From NCBI RefSeq assembly GCF_014639875.1, contig NZ_BMGD01000004.1, positions 291,815 to 355,814 of the forward strand: a DNA stretch of 64,000 nt, given 5' to 3'. The notes beneath the pieces are model-generated. The model ran no database searches and was not told the origin of the DNA. It worked only from the letters and a program-made list of their open reading frames with translations. Positions 18,188 through 27,490 of this stretch are shown piece by piece (position 1 is the stretch's first letter; each line of letters starts with the position of its first letter). The stretch comes from Blastomonas aquatica (GTDB taxonomy: Bacteria; Pseudomonadota; Alphaproteobacteria; Sphingomonadales; Sphingomonadaceae). Position numbers and translations under genes: made by a program.

Positions 18188-19942
18188 TTGATCAAGAAAT
18201 CATTCCTGATCGCCACTGCGGCGTTAGCGACAGTTAGCCAGCCTGCGCTGGCCGAAACCTCATCATACAGCTATTTCTCGAGCCGGGTTGCCAGGACCGA
18301 TGTCCCAGATCAGCTCTCGTCGGCTGACCGACAGTATTACACCGAAGTGTTCAGCGCGATCCGTGGCCAGAACTGGGCGCGCGCCAGCGAGCTGTTGGAC
18401 AGCCGCGACAAAGGCCTGCTCCATGATATCGCCCGCGCCGAGTTGTTTCTTGCCGCCAATTCACCTCGTGTCGAAATGGGCCCCCTGCTCAGCCTGCTGA
18501 ACAGCGCGCCCGAACTGCCGCACGCCGAACGCCTGGCCGGGCTTGCCACCAAGCGTGGCGCGACGATCCTTCCCGATCGGCCGATGACCGTCCGGATGGC
18601 GAGCTTTGCGGGGGTAACCCGGCGGGGCAAGCCGCGCAGCGTGTCCGATGGCACCGTGCCCCCCGCGCTTGCCGCGACGATCCAGGAGCGGATCGTTGCC
18701 GATGATCCAGTGGGCGCCGCCACTGCGCTGAACGATTATACCGACCCGTTAAGCGTCCATGCCCGCACCGAACTCCAGCAGCGTGTGGCGTGGTCGTATT
18801 ACATCGAAAATCGCGATGAAGAGGCGCTGGCGCTGGCACAGGCCGCTGCCAGCGGTGCCGGCGACTGGGTGGGCGAGGCCCATTGGACTGCGGGACTGGC
18901 TGGCTGGCGGCTGGGCAATTGTCCAGCCGCGTTGCAGGGTTTTGAAGGCGCTGCAGCCAGTGCGTGGAACGAGGAACTGCGCGCGGCGGGATATTATTGG
19001 GCCTCTCGCGCCGCGACCCGCTGCCGCCGGCCCGATCTGGTCCAAGCCAATTTGCGCGCTGCCAGCCAGTATGGCGAGACGCTGTATGGCGTGCTTGCGG
19101 GCGAACAACTTGGCATGAGTGCACGGGCTGTCCATGCGCCCGATTTCACCGATACCGACTGGAAGCGGCTCAAGGATCGCCAGAATGTCCGCCGCGCGAT
19201 CGCGCTCGGCCAGATCGGCGAATCGACATTGGCCGATCAGGTGCTTCGCCACGAAGCCCAGATTGCAGGCGACAGCGCGCATGAACCGCTGCTGCGGCTG
19301 GCGCGGGATCTTTCGATGCCGCAGACCCAGATGTGGCTGGCGCACAACGGACCGCAAGGCAGCCGTCCAGACAGCTTTGCGCGCTTCCCCTCACCGCGCT
19401 GGGTTCCGCTCGATGGCTGGCGGGTCGATCCGGCGCTGGTCTATGCGCACACCCTGCAGGAATCGAACTTCCGCAGCGATGCGCGCAGCCCCGCCGATGC
19501 CCGCGGGCTGATGCAGGTTCGCCCCGGTACCGCGCAGGATATGGCGCGCGCTCGTGGCCAGGCACTCGATGCCAGCGCGCTCTATCAACCCACGATCAAC
19601 CTCGAATATGGCCAGCGTTACCTCGAGTTCCTCCGCGACCGGCCCGAAACGCAGGGGCTGCTTCCCAAGATCATCGCCGCTTACAACGCCGGGCCGCTGC
19701 CGGTCAGCCGCTGGAACTCAAAGGTCAAGGATGGCGGCGATCCGCTGCTGTTCATCGAATCGATCCCTTATTGGGAAACCCGCGCCTATGTCGGGATCAT
19801 CCTGCGCAACTACTGGATGTACGAAAAACAGGCAGGCGTGCCCTCCAAAAGTGCGCAAGGGCTGGCACAGGGAATGTGGCCGCGTTTCCCGAATGCGAGT
19901 GGAATCGAGCTCGTGCGGGTCGGCACGACCTACAACAATTAG
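18188..19942 (+). CDS. Secreted lytic murein transglycosylase (SLT family)
   Basis: This 584-residue periplasmic peptidoglycan lyase starts with a signal peptide (IKKSFLIATAALATVSQPAL). It has a long helical Slt70-like superhelix and a C-terminal SLT catalytic domain with the catalytic Glu near residue 425 in HTLQESNFRSDARSPA. The supporting motifs GLMQVRPGTAQDMA, LEYGQRYLEFL and AAYNAGPLPVSRW are also present. I chose the TTG at 18188, with GTGGAG seven bases before it. The gene begins 4 bases after the UDG-like stop and is followed by moaB. Confidence 0.93.
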   Translation: MIKKSFLIATAALATVSQPALAETSSYSYFSSRVARTDVPDQLSSADRQYYTEVFSAIRGQNWARASELLDSRDKGLLHDIARAELFLAANSPRVEMGPLLSLLNSAPELPHAERLAGLATKRGATILPDRPMTVRMASFAGVTRRGKPRSVSDGTVPPALAATIQERIVADDPVGAATALNDYTDPLSVHARTELQQRVAWSYYIENRDEEALALAQAAASGAGDWVGEAHWTAGLAGWRLGNCPAALQGFEGAAASAWNEELRAAGYYWASRAATRCRRPDLVQANLRAASQYGETLYGVLAGEQLGMSARAVHAPDFTDTDWKRLKDRQNVRRAIALGQIGESTLADQVLRHEAQIAGDSAHEPLLRLARDLSMPQTQMWLAHNGPQGSRPDSFARFPSPRWVPLDGWRVDPALVYAHTLQESNFRSDARSPADARGLMQVRPGTAQDMARARGQALDASALYQPTINLEYGQRYLEFLRDRPETQGLLPKIIAAYNAGPLPVSRWNSKVKDGGDPLLFIESIPYWETRAYVGIILRNYWMYEKQAGVPSKSAQGLAQGMWPRFPNASGIELVRVGTTYNN

Positions 19943-19951
19943 AACCTGATC

Positions 19952-20479
19952 ATGCCAATCGATGAAACCCGGGCGTTCAAACCCATCAACATCGCGCTGT
20001 TGACGATATCGGACACGCGCACTGCCGCCGATGATACGTCCGGCGATCTTCTCGCCGGTCTGATCAAGGCCAAGGGTCACAGGCTGATCACTCGCGCGAT
20101 CGAGCGTGATGATGTCGGCGCGCTGGTTAGCCGGCTCAACAACTGGATCGATGATACGCAGATCGACGCGATCATCTCCACCGGCGGAACAGGCCTGACC
20201 GGACGCGACATCACCCCCGAAGCGCTCGACCGGGTGAAGGAAAAGGACATTCCGGGTTTCGGAGAGCTTTTCCGCTGGCTCAGCTACCAGACCATCGGCA
20301 CCAGCACGGTGCAGTCGCGCGCCTGCGCGGTGCTGTCGCGCGGGACCTATATCTTCGCGCTGCCCGGGTCGAACGGCGCGGTCAAGGATGGCTGGAACGG
20401 AATCCTTAACGAGCAGCTCGACAGCCGCAACCGACCCTGCAATTTCATCGAACTGATGCCCAGGTTGCGCGAAAAGTAG
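19952..20479 (+). CDS. moaB: Molybdenum cofactor biosynthesis protein MoaB
   Basis: This 175-residue MoaB/Mog-like protein acts in molybdopterin adenylylation. Visible motifs are NIALLTISDTRTAADDTSG, DAIISTGGTGLTGRDITPEA and FALPGSNGAVKDGW. It begins 9 bases after the transglycosylase stop, so the two are likely co-transcribed although functionally unrelated. It converges on the antiporter gene with only 3 bases between. Confidence 0.93.
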   Translation: MPIDETRAFKPINIALLTISDTRTAADDTSGDLLAGLIKAKGHRLITRAIERDDVGALVSRLNNWIDDTQIDAIISTGGTGLTGRDITPEALDRVKEKDIPGFGELFRWLSYQTIGTSTVQSRACAVLSRGTYIFALPGSNGAVKDGWNGILNEQLDSRNRPCNFIELMPRLREK

Positions 20480-20482
20480 GCG

Positions 20483-21718
20483 CTACAGCGGCTGCCTCCT
20501 GGCCAGCAGCGCTGATCTGGGCTTGTCATCGGCGCCTATGCCCAATCGCTTGGCCACCCACTTCATGCTCGGTCCCTGAATAACGCTCGACAGCAGCACC
20601 ACGAAAAACACGATGTTGAAGATCGTGAACGCCCCGGGCACGCCCGCAACCATCGGGAACGTCGCGAGCACGATCGGCACCGCACCGCGCAGCCCCGCCC
20701 AGGACACGAACAATTTGGCGCGCCAATCGAGCGAACGAAACGGCGCGAGGCAGATGAACACACTGACCGGGCGCGCAACCAGCATCAGCACGAAGGTGAT
20801 GCCAAGCCCCGGAACGATTACGTCGACCAGGTTGGTTGGTGCAACCAGCAGCCCCAGCGTCAGGAACATCACGACCTGCCCAAGCCAGGCGAGCCCGTCC
20901 TGAAAGGTCGAGATGATCCGCCGCGCCGCATAGCTGCGGTTGCCCGCAACCAGCCCTGCGATATACGCTGCCAGAAACCCGTTGCCGCCGATCAGTTCGG
21001 CCAGACCATAAGCGATCAAGGCAGCCGCGATCGAGATCACGAACGCAAGACCGCTGCTGCGATAATGCTTGCGCTTGAGGAGCTCGGGCAAAAGCCAGCC
21101 GATACCAAGTCCGACGGCCACGCCCATCGCCATCTGCCCGGCAAAGTCGGGCAGCAGTCCCAGCGCCGACGCGCCCGGTTGCGCTATGAACAGCAATGCC
21201 GCGCCGACCATGAAGATCGCCATCGGATCGTTGGTCCCCGATTCAAGCTCAATCAGCGCGGGAACATCGCCCTCAAGATCGAGCCCGGTCGAACGCAGGA
21301 TCGCGAACACTGCCGCAGCATCGGTCGATGCGACGACCGAGCCGAGCAAAAACCCTTGAAACCAGCTGAACTTGAGCAGCAGCACCGCCGCCGATGCGGT
21401 GATCAGCGCGCTGATCAGCACCCCGAACGTCGCCAGCACCAAGGCGGGCCGCACCATCCGCTTCACCGCCTGCCAGCTGGTATCCATGCCGCCGGAAAAC
21501 AGGATGAAGATAAGGCACGCCACGCCGACGCCCTGGGTCAGCTGGTAATCGCTGAACTCGATCGCACCGGGCCCATCGACCCCGGCCAGCATCCCCAGTC
21601 CCAGAAAACCGATCAGCGCAGGCAAGCCGAATCGGCTTGTCAGCGTGCCTGCAATGACCGTGGTCAGCAACAGGGTGCCGATCACCAGCAGCGCGATGGG
21701 GAGAGGAACGTTGAGCAT
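20483..21718 (-). CDS. Monovalent cation:proton antiporter (CPA/NhaP-like), short form
   Basis: This 411-residue protein has about 12 hydrophobic helices. The family marks are visible: GLPALIGFLGLGMLAGVDGP, GSVVASTDAAAVFAILRSTG, and LESGTNDPMAIFMV with its Asp, plus SWAGLRGAVPIVLA. It should exchange K+ or Na+ for H+ across the inner membrane. The C-terminal RCK/TrkA-like regulatory domain of full NhaP2 is absent. I chose ATG 21718 (MLNVPLPIALL); the open frame extends to 21799 without membrane character. Confidence 0.88.
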   Translation of the reverse strand: MLNVPLPIALLVIGTLLLTTVIAGTLTSRFGLPALIGFLGLGMLAGVDGPGAIEFSDYQLTQGVGVACLIFILFSGGMDTSWQAVKRMVRPALVLATFGVLISALITASAAVLLLKFSWFQGFLLGSVVASTDAAAVFAILRSTGLDLEGDVPALIELESGTNDPMAIFMVGAALLFIAQPGASALGLLPDFAGQMAMGVAVGLGIGWLLPELLKRKHYRSSGLAFVISIAAALIAYGLAELIGGNGFLAAYIAGLVAGNRSYAARRIISTFQDGLAWLGQVVMFLTLGLLVAPTNLVDVIVPGLGITFVLMLVARPVSVFICLAPFRSLDWRAKLFVSWAGLRGAVPIVLATFPMVAGVPGAFTIFNIVFFVVLLSSVIQGPSMKWVAKRLGIGADDKPRSALLARRQPL

Positions 21719-21845
21719 CCCGCGCTCAAAGCATTTGGGGCGCGGGTTGGCAAGGCCAGGTCTGTGCAAGGTGGCTGCAATCAGTCTGACCCGCGCCATT
21801 CAGCCGCCGGTTGCAATTGTTCTTGTTTTGTTTCATTGTCGCTGA

Positions 21846-22925
21846 ATGGCAACTCCCCCGTCCCCCAAAGGCCGTGGCGCTCCCGACAACCTGGAATCAA
21901 AGCGGTTCCGGCTGCCCGAACGCCAGGCCGACGGCGATTGGCTCGATGCCATACGCGACATCGACGACGGCCCTCCCCCGCTCCGGACCACCGTAACGAT
22001 CGAACACCCACGCTCGATCCTGTCGCGCAACACCTCGCCCGATCTGCCGTTCGACCAGTCGGTCAATGCCTATCGCGGCTGTGAACATGGTTGCATCTAC
22101 TGCTATGCGCGGCCCACGCATGCATGGCTCGACCTGTCGCCAGGACTGGATTTCGAAAGCCGGCTGTTCGCCAAGCCCGACGCGGCGAAGCTGCTGCGCG
22201 CAACGCTGCGCAAGCCCGGCTATGTCCCCAAGGTCATCGCACTGGGAACCAACACCGATCCGTATCAACCGATCGAAGCGGACTATCGCATCACCCGGTC
22301 GATCCTCGAGGTGTGTCTTGAGGCGCGCAATCCGGTGGCGATTACAACGAAATCGGACCGGGTGCTGGCGGATATCGACCTGCTGGCCGAAATGGCGCGG
22401 CACGATCTGGTCGCGATCGCGCTATCGGTGACCACGCTCGACGGCGCTATCGCGCGCACGCTCGAACCCCGCGCCGCCGCCCCGCGCAAACGGCTGGCGG
22501 CGATCAGGGCTTTGTCTGCGCGCGGTATTCCGGTGCACATGAACGTCTCGCCGGTGATCCCGGCCATCACCGATCACGAGATCGAGGCGGTTGTCGCCGC
22601 AGGTGCCGAGGCCGGTGCGCTGTCGGCCTCGTTCATCCCGGTCCGCCTGCCGCTCGAGGTCGCGACGTTGTTCCGCACATGGCTCGAGGCACATTTCCCT
22701 GACCGCGCAAGCAAGGTGATGAGCATCATCCAGGACATGCGCGGCGGGCGCGACAACGACCCCGATTTTGGCTCAAGAATGCGCGGGACCGGCCCCTGGG
22801 CCGAACTGATCCGCACCCGCTTCCGCATCGCCCTGAAACGCGCGGGGCTGAACCGGCATGCGTGGAAGCTGTCGGTCGAGGGGTTCCGCGCGCCTGCGGA
22901 CGGGATGCAGGGGGTGTTGTTTTAG
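21846..22925 (+). CDS. PA0069-family radical SAM protein
   Basis: This 359-residue radical SAM enzyme is of the SplB-like PA0069 family. The cluster-binding motif is YRGCEHGCIYCYARPTHAW (CxxxCxxC). VIALGTNTDPYQPIEA and ITTKSDRVLADIDLL follow. The substrate is unknown for this family. The start ATG at 21846 sits in a short divergent region with the antiporter gene. A low-confidence secreted protein gene follows on the same strand. Confidence 0.93.
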   Translation: MATPPSPKGRGAPDNLESKRFRLPERQADGDWLDAIRDIDDGPPPLRTTVTIEHPRSILSRNTSPDLPFDQSVNAYRGCEHGCIYCYARPTHAWLDLSPGLDFESRLFAKPDAAKLLRATLRKPGYVPKVIALGTNTDPYQPIEADYRITRSILEVCLEARNPVAITTKSDRVLADIDLLAEMARHDLVAIALSVTTLDGAIARTLEPRAAAPRKRLAAIRALSARGIPVHMNVSPVIPAITDHEIEAVVAAGAEAGALSASFIPVRLPLEVATLFRTWLEAHFPDRASKVMSIIQDMRGGRDNDPDFGSRMRGTGPWAELIRTRFRIALKRAGLNRHAWKLSVEGFRAPADGMQGVLF

Positions 22926-23044
22926 CGAAAATGGGTTGGAAAGATGCCGGTTTTTGGGTTTTGCCGCTGTGCGCAGTAATGGGTGACCTTGGCTGGAATG
23001 GCGACGATATTGAAATTTTAGGAAACAATGGATATCAGCAATCC

Positions 23045-23473
23045 ATGTTCGATGAGGCACCCTGCGCAAAGTTAGCGATTATAAGTGCGCTAAGCGTTGG
23101 GCTAATTTCTGCAGCACCGCCACCGAAGGCACCCGGAAACGGCGTTCTTTGCCTCGGCACATTCATATACTTCGTCGAGAAGACCGGGACGCAATGCCGC
23201 GCGGGGGAAGACCCTGAATTCCAAGCCAGAGTTGCTAGCTATGCCCGCAGATTCGATGACTATATAGTCCGCAACTCAGGCGGCGATCCAGCGGCCCTTG
23301 CGAAGTTCAAACAAAGTCAGAATTTAACTAGCGAAGATCAAGATTATTTATGCAAGGGCGATGTCGCCCGCAGCTACGATATCTTCAAAGCCAACAGTGC
23401 AGACGCGCTCGATAGTGCTGTAGACGAGCTTCTAGCACGCGATGGCCCGCCTAGCTTTGGTGATTGTGTATAG
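23045..23473 (+). CDS. Hypothetical secreted protein
   Basis: About 142 residues from ATG 23045. The N-terminus is signal-like (KLAIISALSVGLISAAPP) and is followed by GVLCLGTFIYFVEKTGTQCR. The polar remainder has paired cysteines and no domain I recognise. The open frame continues upstream past 22979, so a longer form starting MGDLGWNGDD is possible. The DNA here is less GC-rich to the eye than its neighbours, which hints at recent acquisition or weak selection. Confidence 0.55.
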   Translation: MFDEAPCAKLAIISALSVGLISAAPPPKAPGNGVLCLGTFIYFVEKTGTQCRAGEDPEFQARVASYARRFDDYIVRNSGGDPAALAKFKQSQNLTSEDQDYLCKGDVARSYDIFKANSADALDSAVDELLARDGPPSFGDCV

Positions 23474-23781
23474 GCGCCGTAAATGTCCGATATGGGGTCG
23501 TTTCCTGAACAAAGACTTTTGTTTGGAGACGCTCCAAAAACCCCAACATCCGCTCAGCCTGAGCCTGTCGAAGGCCGCGCGCTATGGTGTGCCTCGCCGA
23601 GCAGCACCGTGTTCCGGCAAACGCCGGAAGCCAGGGAGGGTGCAGCGCGATCTGGCTCTTGGGCTCCGGCTTTCGCCGGAGAACGGTTGGATGACGTGGC
23701 CGGGTTGGAGCGGAGCCTCGACAAGCTCAGGCTGAGCGGGCGTGGCCGAGGCAAGGGCACGAGGGTGGCCCCGCCCCCTCC
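23474..23781. repeat. Repeat-filled intergenic region between convergent genes
   Basis: No gene. CGCTCAGCCTGAGCCTGTCG (23551) is answered in inverse orientation by CCTCGACAAGCTCAGGCTGA (23716). Between them lie two perfect hairpins: TTCCGGC-AAAC-GCCGGAA at 23612-23629 and CTCCGGC-TTTC-GCCGGAG at 23664-23681. The first element starts with a GTCCGATATGGGGTCGTTTC head shared with other intergenic sites here. ORFs across this region are repeat translations. Confidence 0.75.
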
Positions 23782-25095
23782 TCAATGCAGCTTCAGCTTC
23801 GGCCGCACGATCTGGTTTACATGGCCGATCACGATCAGCGAGATGCCACGGACCCAGCCGTGGATCGCGATCAGGTGCATCCGATAGAGCGATTGATAGG
23901 CCCAGCGGGCCAGTCGTCCCTCCACCGCCATGCGCCCGCCGACAAGGTTGCCCATCAGGCTGCCCACGGTCGAAAAGCGGCTGAGCGACACCAGCGAGCC
24001 GTGGTCCTTGTAGACGAAATCCTTGAGCGGCTTGCCCATCTGAATCCGGCAGAGATTATCGAAGATGTGGCTCGCCATCTGGTGCGCGGATTGCGCGCGT
24101 GGGGGAACAGGACGCTCCTCGCCCGGCAGGATGCACGATGCACAGTCGCCCAGGGCGAAGATCGTATCGTCCATCGTCGTCTGCAGCGTCGGCTTCACTA
24201 CGAACTGGCTCAATCTGTTGAGCTCGAGATCGCCCATCTCGCTGACGCCGTCCGCGCCCTTGACCCCGGCTGCCCAGACGATGAGATCGGCGGGGATCAC
24301 CTCGCCCTGCTTGGTTTCGACCGAATGCTCGCAGACGCTGACGACCTGCGTATTCTCGCGGACGCTCACCCCCAGTTGCTCGAGCTCGTGGCGCGCGATT
24401 CCGGCGAGTTCGGTGTCGATCTGCGGCAGGATCCGTGGACCTGCCTCGACCAGAGTCACCTCCAGCTTGGCCTCGTCGAAGACCTCGAGCCCGTAATTGC
24501 GCAGCGCCTTGGCGGCATTGTAGAGTTCGGCGGAAAGCTCGACCCCGGTCGCACCGCCGCCGATTATGCAGATGCGGACGCGGGCATCGGGATTGCCGGT
24601 GTTGTGCTCATGATTGGCACGCAGGCAAGCATTGAGCAGGCGCTGGCGGAAGCTGTCGGCCTGCGCGCGGTGCTCGAGAAACTGCGCGTGTTCGCGCACG
24701 CCCGGAGTACCGAAATCGTTCGAGACGCCGCCAAATGCCAGCACCAGATAATCATAGCGAATCCGATGCCGCCCGATCACTTCTTTACCTTGATCATCGA
24801 TCAGTGGTGAGGTGGTGATGTGCTTGGTCGCGCGGTCGATGCTTTCAAGCGTGCCATTGAAGAAGCGATAGCCCCAGCGCACCGCATGGCCGCCATAGCC
24901 GACCTCGTCGAGATTGGCGTCGAGCGACCCTGCGGCAACTTCGTGCAGCAGCGGCTTCCAGATATGGGTCTGATTGCGATCGACCAGGATGATGTCGTGC
25001 TTGTCGCGACCGTACTTGCTGCCCAGCCTGCGAACCAATTCAAGTCCACCTGCTCCGCCGCCGACAACCACTATCTGCGTCTTCTGATCGGTCAT
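23782..25095 (-). CDS. ndh: Type II NADH dehydrogenase
   Basis: This 437-residue single-subunit NADH:quinone oxidoreductase has its FAD-binding site in QIVVVGGGAGGLELVRRLG and an NADH-binding Rossmann motif in RICIIGGGATGVELSAELY. DTIFALGDCASC gives the second FAD contact and AQSAHQMASH the quinone side. A C-terminal amphipathic stretch (LYRMHLIAIHGWVRGISL) should attach it to the inner membrane. It oxidises NADH without pumping protons. The ATG is at 25095. Confidence 0.95.
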   Translation of the reverse strand: MTDQKTQIVVVGGGAGGLELVRRLGSKYGRDKHDIILVDRNQTHIWKPLLHEVAAGSLDANLDEVGYGGHAVRWGYRFFNGTLESIDRATKHITTSPLIDDQGKEVIGRHRIRYDYLVLAFGGVSNDFGTPGVREHAQFLEHRAQADSFRQRLLNACLRANHEHNTGNPDARVRICIIGGGATGVELSAELYNAAKALRNYGLEVFDEAKLEVTLVEAGPRILPQIDTELAGIARHELEQLGVSVRENTQVVSVCEHSVETKQGEVIPADLIVWAAGVKGADGVSEMGDLELNRLSQFVVKPTLQTTMDDTIFALGDCASCILPGEERPVPPRAQSAHQMASHIFDNLCRIQMGKPLKDFVYKDHGSLVSLSRFSTVGSLMGNLVGGRMAVEGRLARWAYQSLYRMHLIAIHGWVRGISLIVIGHVNQIVRPKLKLH

Positions 25096-25187
25096 GTTAC
25101 CCCCTGAACAGTGTCAAGCTGAGTTAACACACTTTATACGTAGACCAAGCGTTTTGGGGCAAACCCTTCTGGTCGTCCTGGTTCAAA

Positions 25188-25676
25188 TCAAGAAGATGCC
25201 GCAGTACCGAAGGGTCGGTTCAACTGGACGATCTTGGCGTTCAGGATTGCAGCAAAGCTCACCCAAACGAGATACGGCACGATAAGCCAGCTTGCGAGTA
25301 CCGAATACGGGCGCAGCCAGATGCACATCGCAAAGACCGACGACCACAGGAACACCACCTCGATCTGTGCCCAGTCAGGCCGATGCAGTTTGAAGAACAG
25401 CGGCGACCACAAAAAATGAAACACGAAGTTCGCCGCATACAGCGCGATGATGATCGCGCGATCGGAGTCGGTTGCAGCGCCGTTCCAGGCGAGCACCAAG
25501 GCCCACGCAGCGAGCCCCAGAATGATCGTCCATGCCGGGCCAAACAGCCAGTCGGGCGGTTGCCAGCTCGGTTTCTTCAGGTTTTTGTACCACGAGCCGA
25601 TCTCGGTCAGCAGACCGCCGGCTCCGCCCAAAATGACGGCCCAGGCGATGGCGGCGATGACTGGAGGGCTGAACAT
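25188..25676 (-). CDS. tspO: TspO/MBR family membrane protein
   Basis: This 162-residue five-helix protein carries the family marks WYKNLKKPSWQPPDWLFGPA, ALYAANFVFHFLWSPLFF and LIVPYLVWVSFAAILNAKIV. TspO proteins bind porphyrins and cholesterol-like ligands and modulate tetrapyrrole and stress responses. The open frame is longer, but the conserved protein starts at ATG 25676. It is divergent from the aminopeptidase gene. Confidence 0.92.
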   Translation of the reverse strand: MFSPPVIAAIAWAVILGGAGGLLTEIGSWYKNLKKPSWQPPDWLFGPAWTIILGLAAWALVLAWNGAATDSDRAIIIALYAANFVFHFLWSPLFFKLHRPDWAQIEVVFLWSSVFAMCIWLRPYSVLASWLIVPYLVWVSFAAILNAKIVQLNRPFGTAASS

Positions 25677-25809
25677 GACCCGACAATGGGGAGCTATGCT
25701 GCAATGCGCAATGGCGGAAATCGGCAATTTCCCGTTATTCGCTTGCCGGTGTTGGGCCATGCTGCTGAAATGGCGACAGTTCTTGCCATCAATAAGGGGT
25801 GCCTTTTCC

Positions 25810-27438
25810 ATGTTACCGTATCGCAACTCTATTACCGCGTGCCTTGCTACAGTCCTGGCTGCAGGATTGCTCTCCACTCCGGCCCTGGCCCAGAATCGCA
25901 GTGCAGAAGCTGTGACCCCATCGCTGCCGATCAAGGCCGCCAGGCAGCAGCCCCGCGCAGTGACCTTCGCGTCCTCGCCTGCGGGGATTAAGGGAACGCT
26001 GGTCCTGCCGCTGACAAGCGAAGGCGACCTCGCCACCCGGGCCGCGTTGCTGAGCGAAGCTGAACGCGGCGCGATTGCCCGGGCCCTGACCGCAGCAGAG
26101 TTCGACTACACCGACCAGGGCACGCTTTCGCTGCGCGGGATCGGCGGGTGGGACCGCATCCATGTCGTTAGCACCGGCAAGGACCTCAGCCCGGCAGCGA
26201 TCCAGAAGCTGGGGGTGATGGCCGGCCGCGCGCTGATGAAGGACAAGGGCCCCATCACGGTGCTTGCAGGCGGGCTGACCGCAGAAGCAGCGGCCGAGAT
26301 CGCAACCGGAATGGGAATCGGCGAATACCGGTCCGATCTGTATCAGGCCAAGGCACGTGAAGCTTCAGCACCTGCTGGCACCACGATCGTCAGCGATGCC
26401 GCAGAGGCCGCGCGGACGGCGTACGACGATCGTGGCAAGGGGTTGGTCGAGGCGATGGCATTTGCGCGCGATCTTTCCAACGAGCCAGCCAATGTCGTCT
26501 ATCCTGAAAGCTTTGTCGAGCGCACCCGCGCCGCATTTGCCGGGATCGCAGGCGTCAACATCGAGGCGCTCGACGTGCCTGCGATGGAAAAGCTCAGCAT
26601 GGGATCAATCCTGGGCTCAGGCCGCGGCTCGGCTCGCCCTCCCCGCATGTTGATCGTGCGCTATACCGGGCGTGGTGCGCCATCTGCGGGGCCAGTGGTG
26701 CTGGCAGGCAAAGGAATCACCTTCGATAGCGGCGGGATCTCGATCAAGTCCAGCAGCGGCATGGGCGACATGAAGTTCGACATGTCGGGCGCCGCTAGCG
26801 TCGTCGGCGCGGTGCTGGCGCTGTCGAAATCGCGCGCACCGGTCGATGTCGTGGCGGTCGCGGCGCTGACCGAGAACATGCCCGATGGCAACGCAGCGCG
26901 TCCCGCCGACGTGCTGCAGGCGATGAACGGCAAGACCATCGAGATCATCTCGACCGATGCCGAGGGCCGTTTGGTGCTCGCCGATGCGGTGGCCTATGCC
27001 GATGCCATGCTGAACCCTGCGGCGATCGTCGATATGGCAACGCTCACCGGATCGATCATGACCGCGCTGGGCGATGATTATGCAGGATTGTTCAGCCGGC
27101 ACGATCCGCTCGCGAGGCAGCTTTTGCAGGCGGGCGATGCCAGCGGCGATCTGCTGTGGCAGATGCCCCTGCACCCCAGCTACGCCGAAGACACCAAATC
27201 GACGATCGCCGATATCAAGAACTCGGGCGGCAGCGGTGCAGGCGCGGGTGCCGGGGCGCACTTCATCGGCGCGTTCGTAAAGCCGGAGACCCCATGGGCG
27301 CATATCGATATTGCCGGGATGGCCTGGGGTGGTGCCAACGACCTCAAGCCTGCGGGGGCTTCGGGCTATGGCGTGCGGTTGCTGGAAGCGTTTGTCCGCA
27401 ACTTCCAGCCGGTGCCGAAAGTTGCGCCCGAAGAGTAA
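25810..27438 (+). CDS. Secreted M17 leucyl aminopeptidase
   Basis: This 542-residue aminopeptidase has a clear Sec signal peptide (ITACLATVLAAGLLSTPALA), placing it in the periplasm or outside, unlike cytosolic PepA. The M17 dimetal site is intact: LAGKGITFDSGGISIKSSSG, DMSGAAS, and STDAEGRLVLADA. The C-terminal IDIAGMAWGG is also present. The N-terminal macro-like domain is conserved only weakly. The start ATG 25810 follows AAGGGG (near 25794). It should release N-terminal residues from imported peptides. Confidence 0.92.
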   Translation: MLPYRNSITACLATVLAAGLLSTPALAQNRSAEAVTPSLPIKAARQQPRAVTFASSPAGIKGTLVLPLTSEGDLATRAALLSEAERGAIARALTAAEFDYTDQGTLSLRGIGGWDRIHVVSTGKDLSPAAIQKLGVMAGRALMKDKGPITVLAGGLTAEAAAEIATGMGIGEYRSDLYQAKAREASAPAGTTIVSDAAEAARTAYDDRGKGLVEAMAFARDLSNEPANVVYPESFVERTRAAFAGIAGVNIEALDVPAMEKLSMGSILGSGRGSARPPRMLIVRYTGRGAPSAGPVVLAGKGITFDSGGISIKSSSGMGDMKFDMSGAASVVGAVLALSKSRAPVDVVAVAALTENMPDGNAARPADVLQAMNGKTIEIISTDAEGRLVLADAVAYADAMLNPAAIVDMATLTGSIMTALGDDYAGLFSRHDPLARQLLQAGDASGDLLWQMPLHPSYAEDTKSTIADIKNSGGSGAGAGAGAHFIGAFVKPETPWAHIDIAGMAWGGANDLKPAGASGYGVRLLEAFVRNFQPVPKVAPEE

Positions 27439-27449
27439 CAATCCGATCC

Positions 27450-27484
27450 CCGGCGCAAACCACAGACCGTGCGGTTTGCGCCGG
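27450..27484. terminator. Bidirectional terminator hairpin
   Basis: CCGGCGCAAACC (27450-27461) pairs perfectly with GGTTTGCGCCGG (27473-27484) around an 11-base loop. It lies between the convergent aminopeptidase and thiolase genes, so it can serve both. Confidence 0.8.
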
Positions 27485-27490
27485 ACGGGA

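Noticed and set aside
23483..23887. 134-codon frame in the repeat region
   Set aside because: Its sequence (AQPEPVEGR, APAFAGER) is the translation of known-type intergenic repeats.
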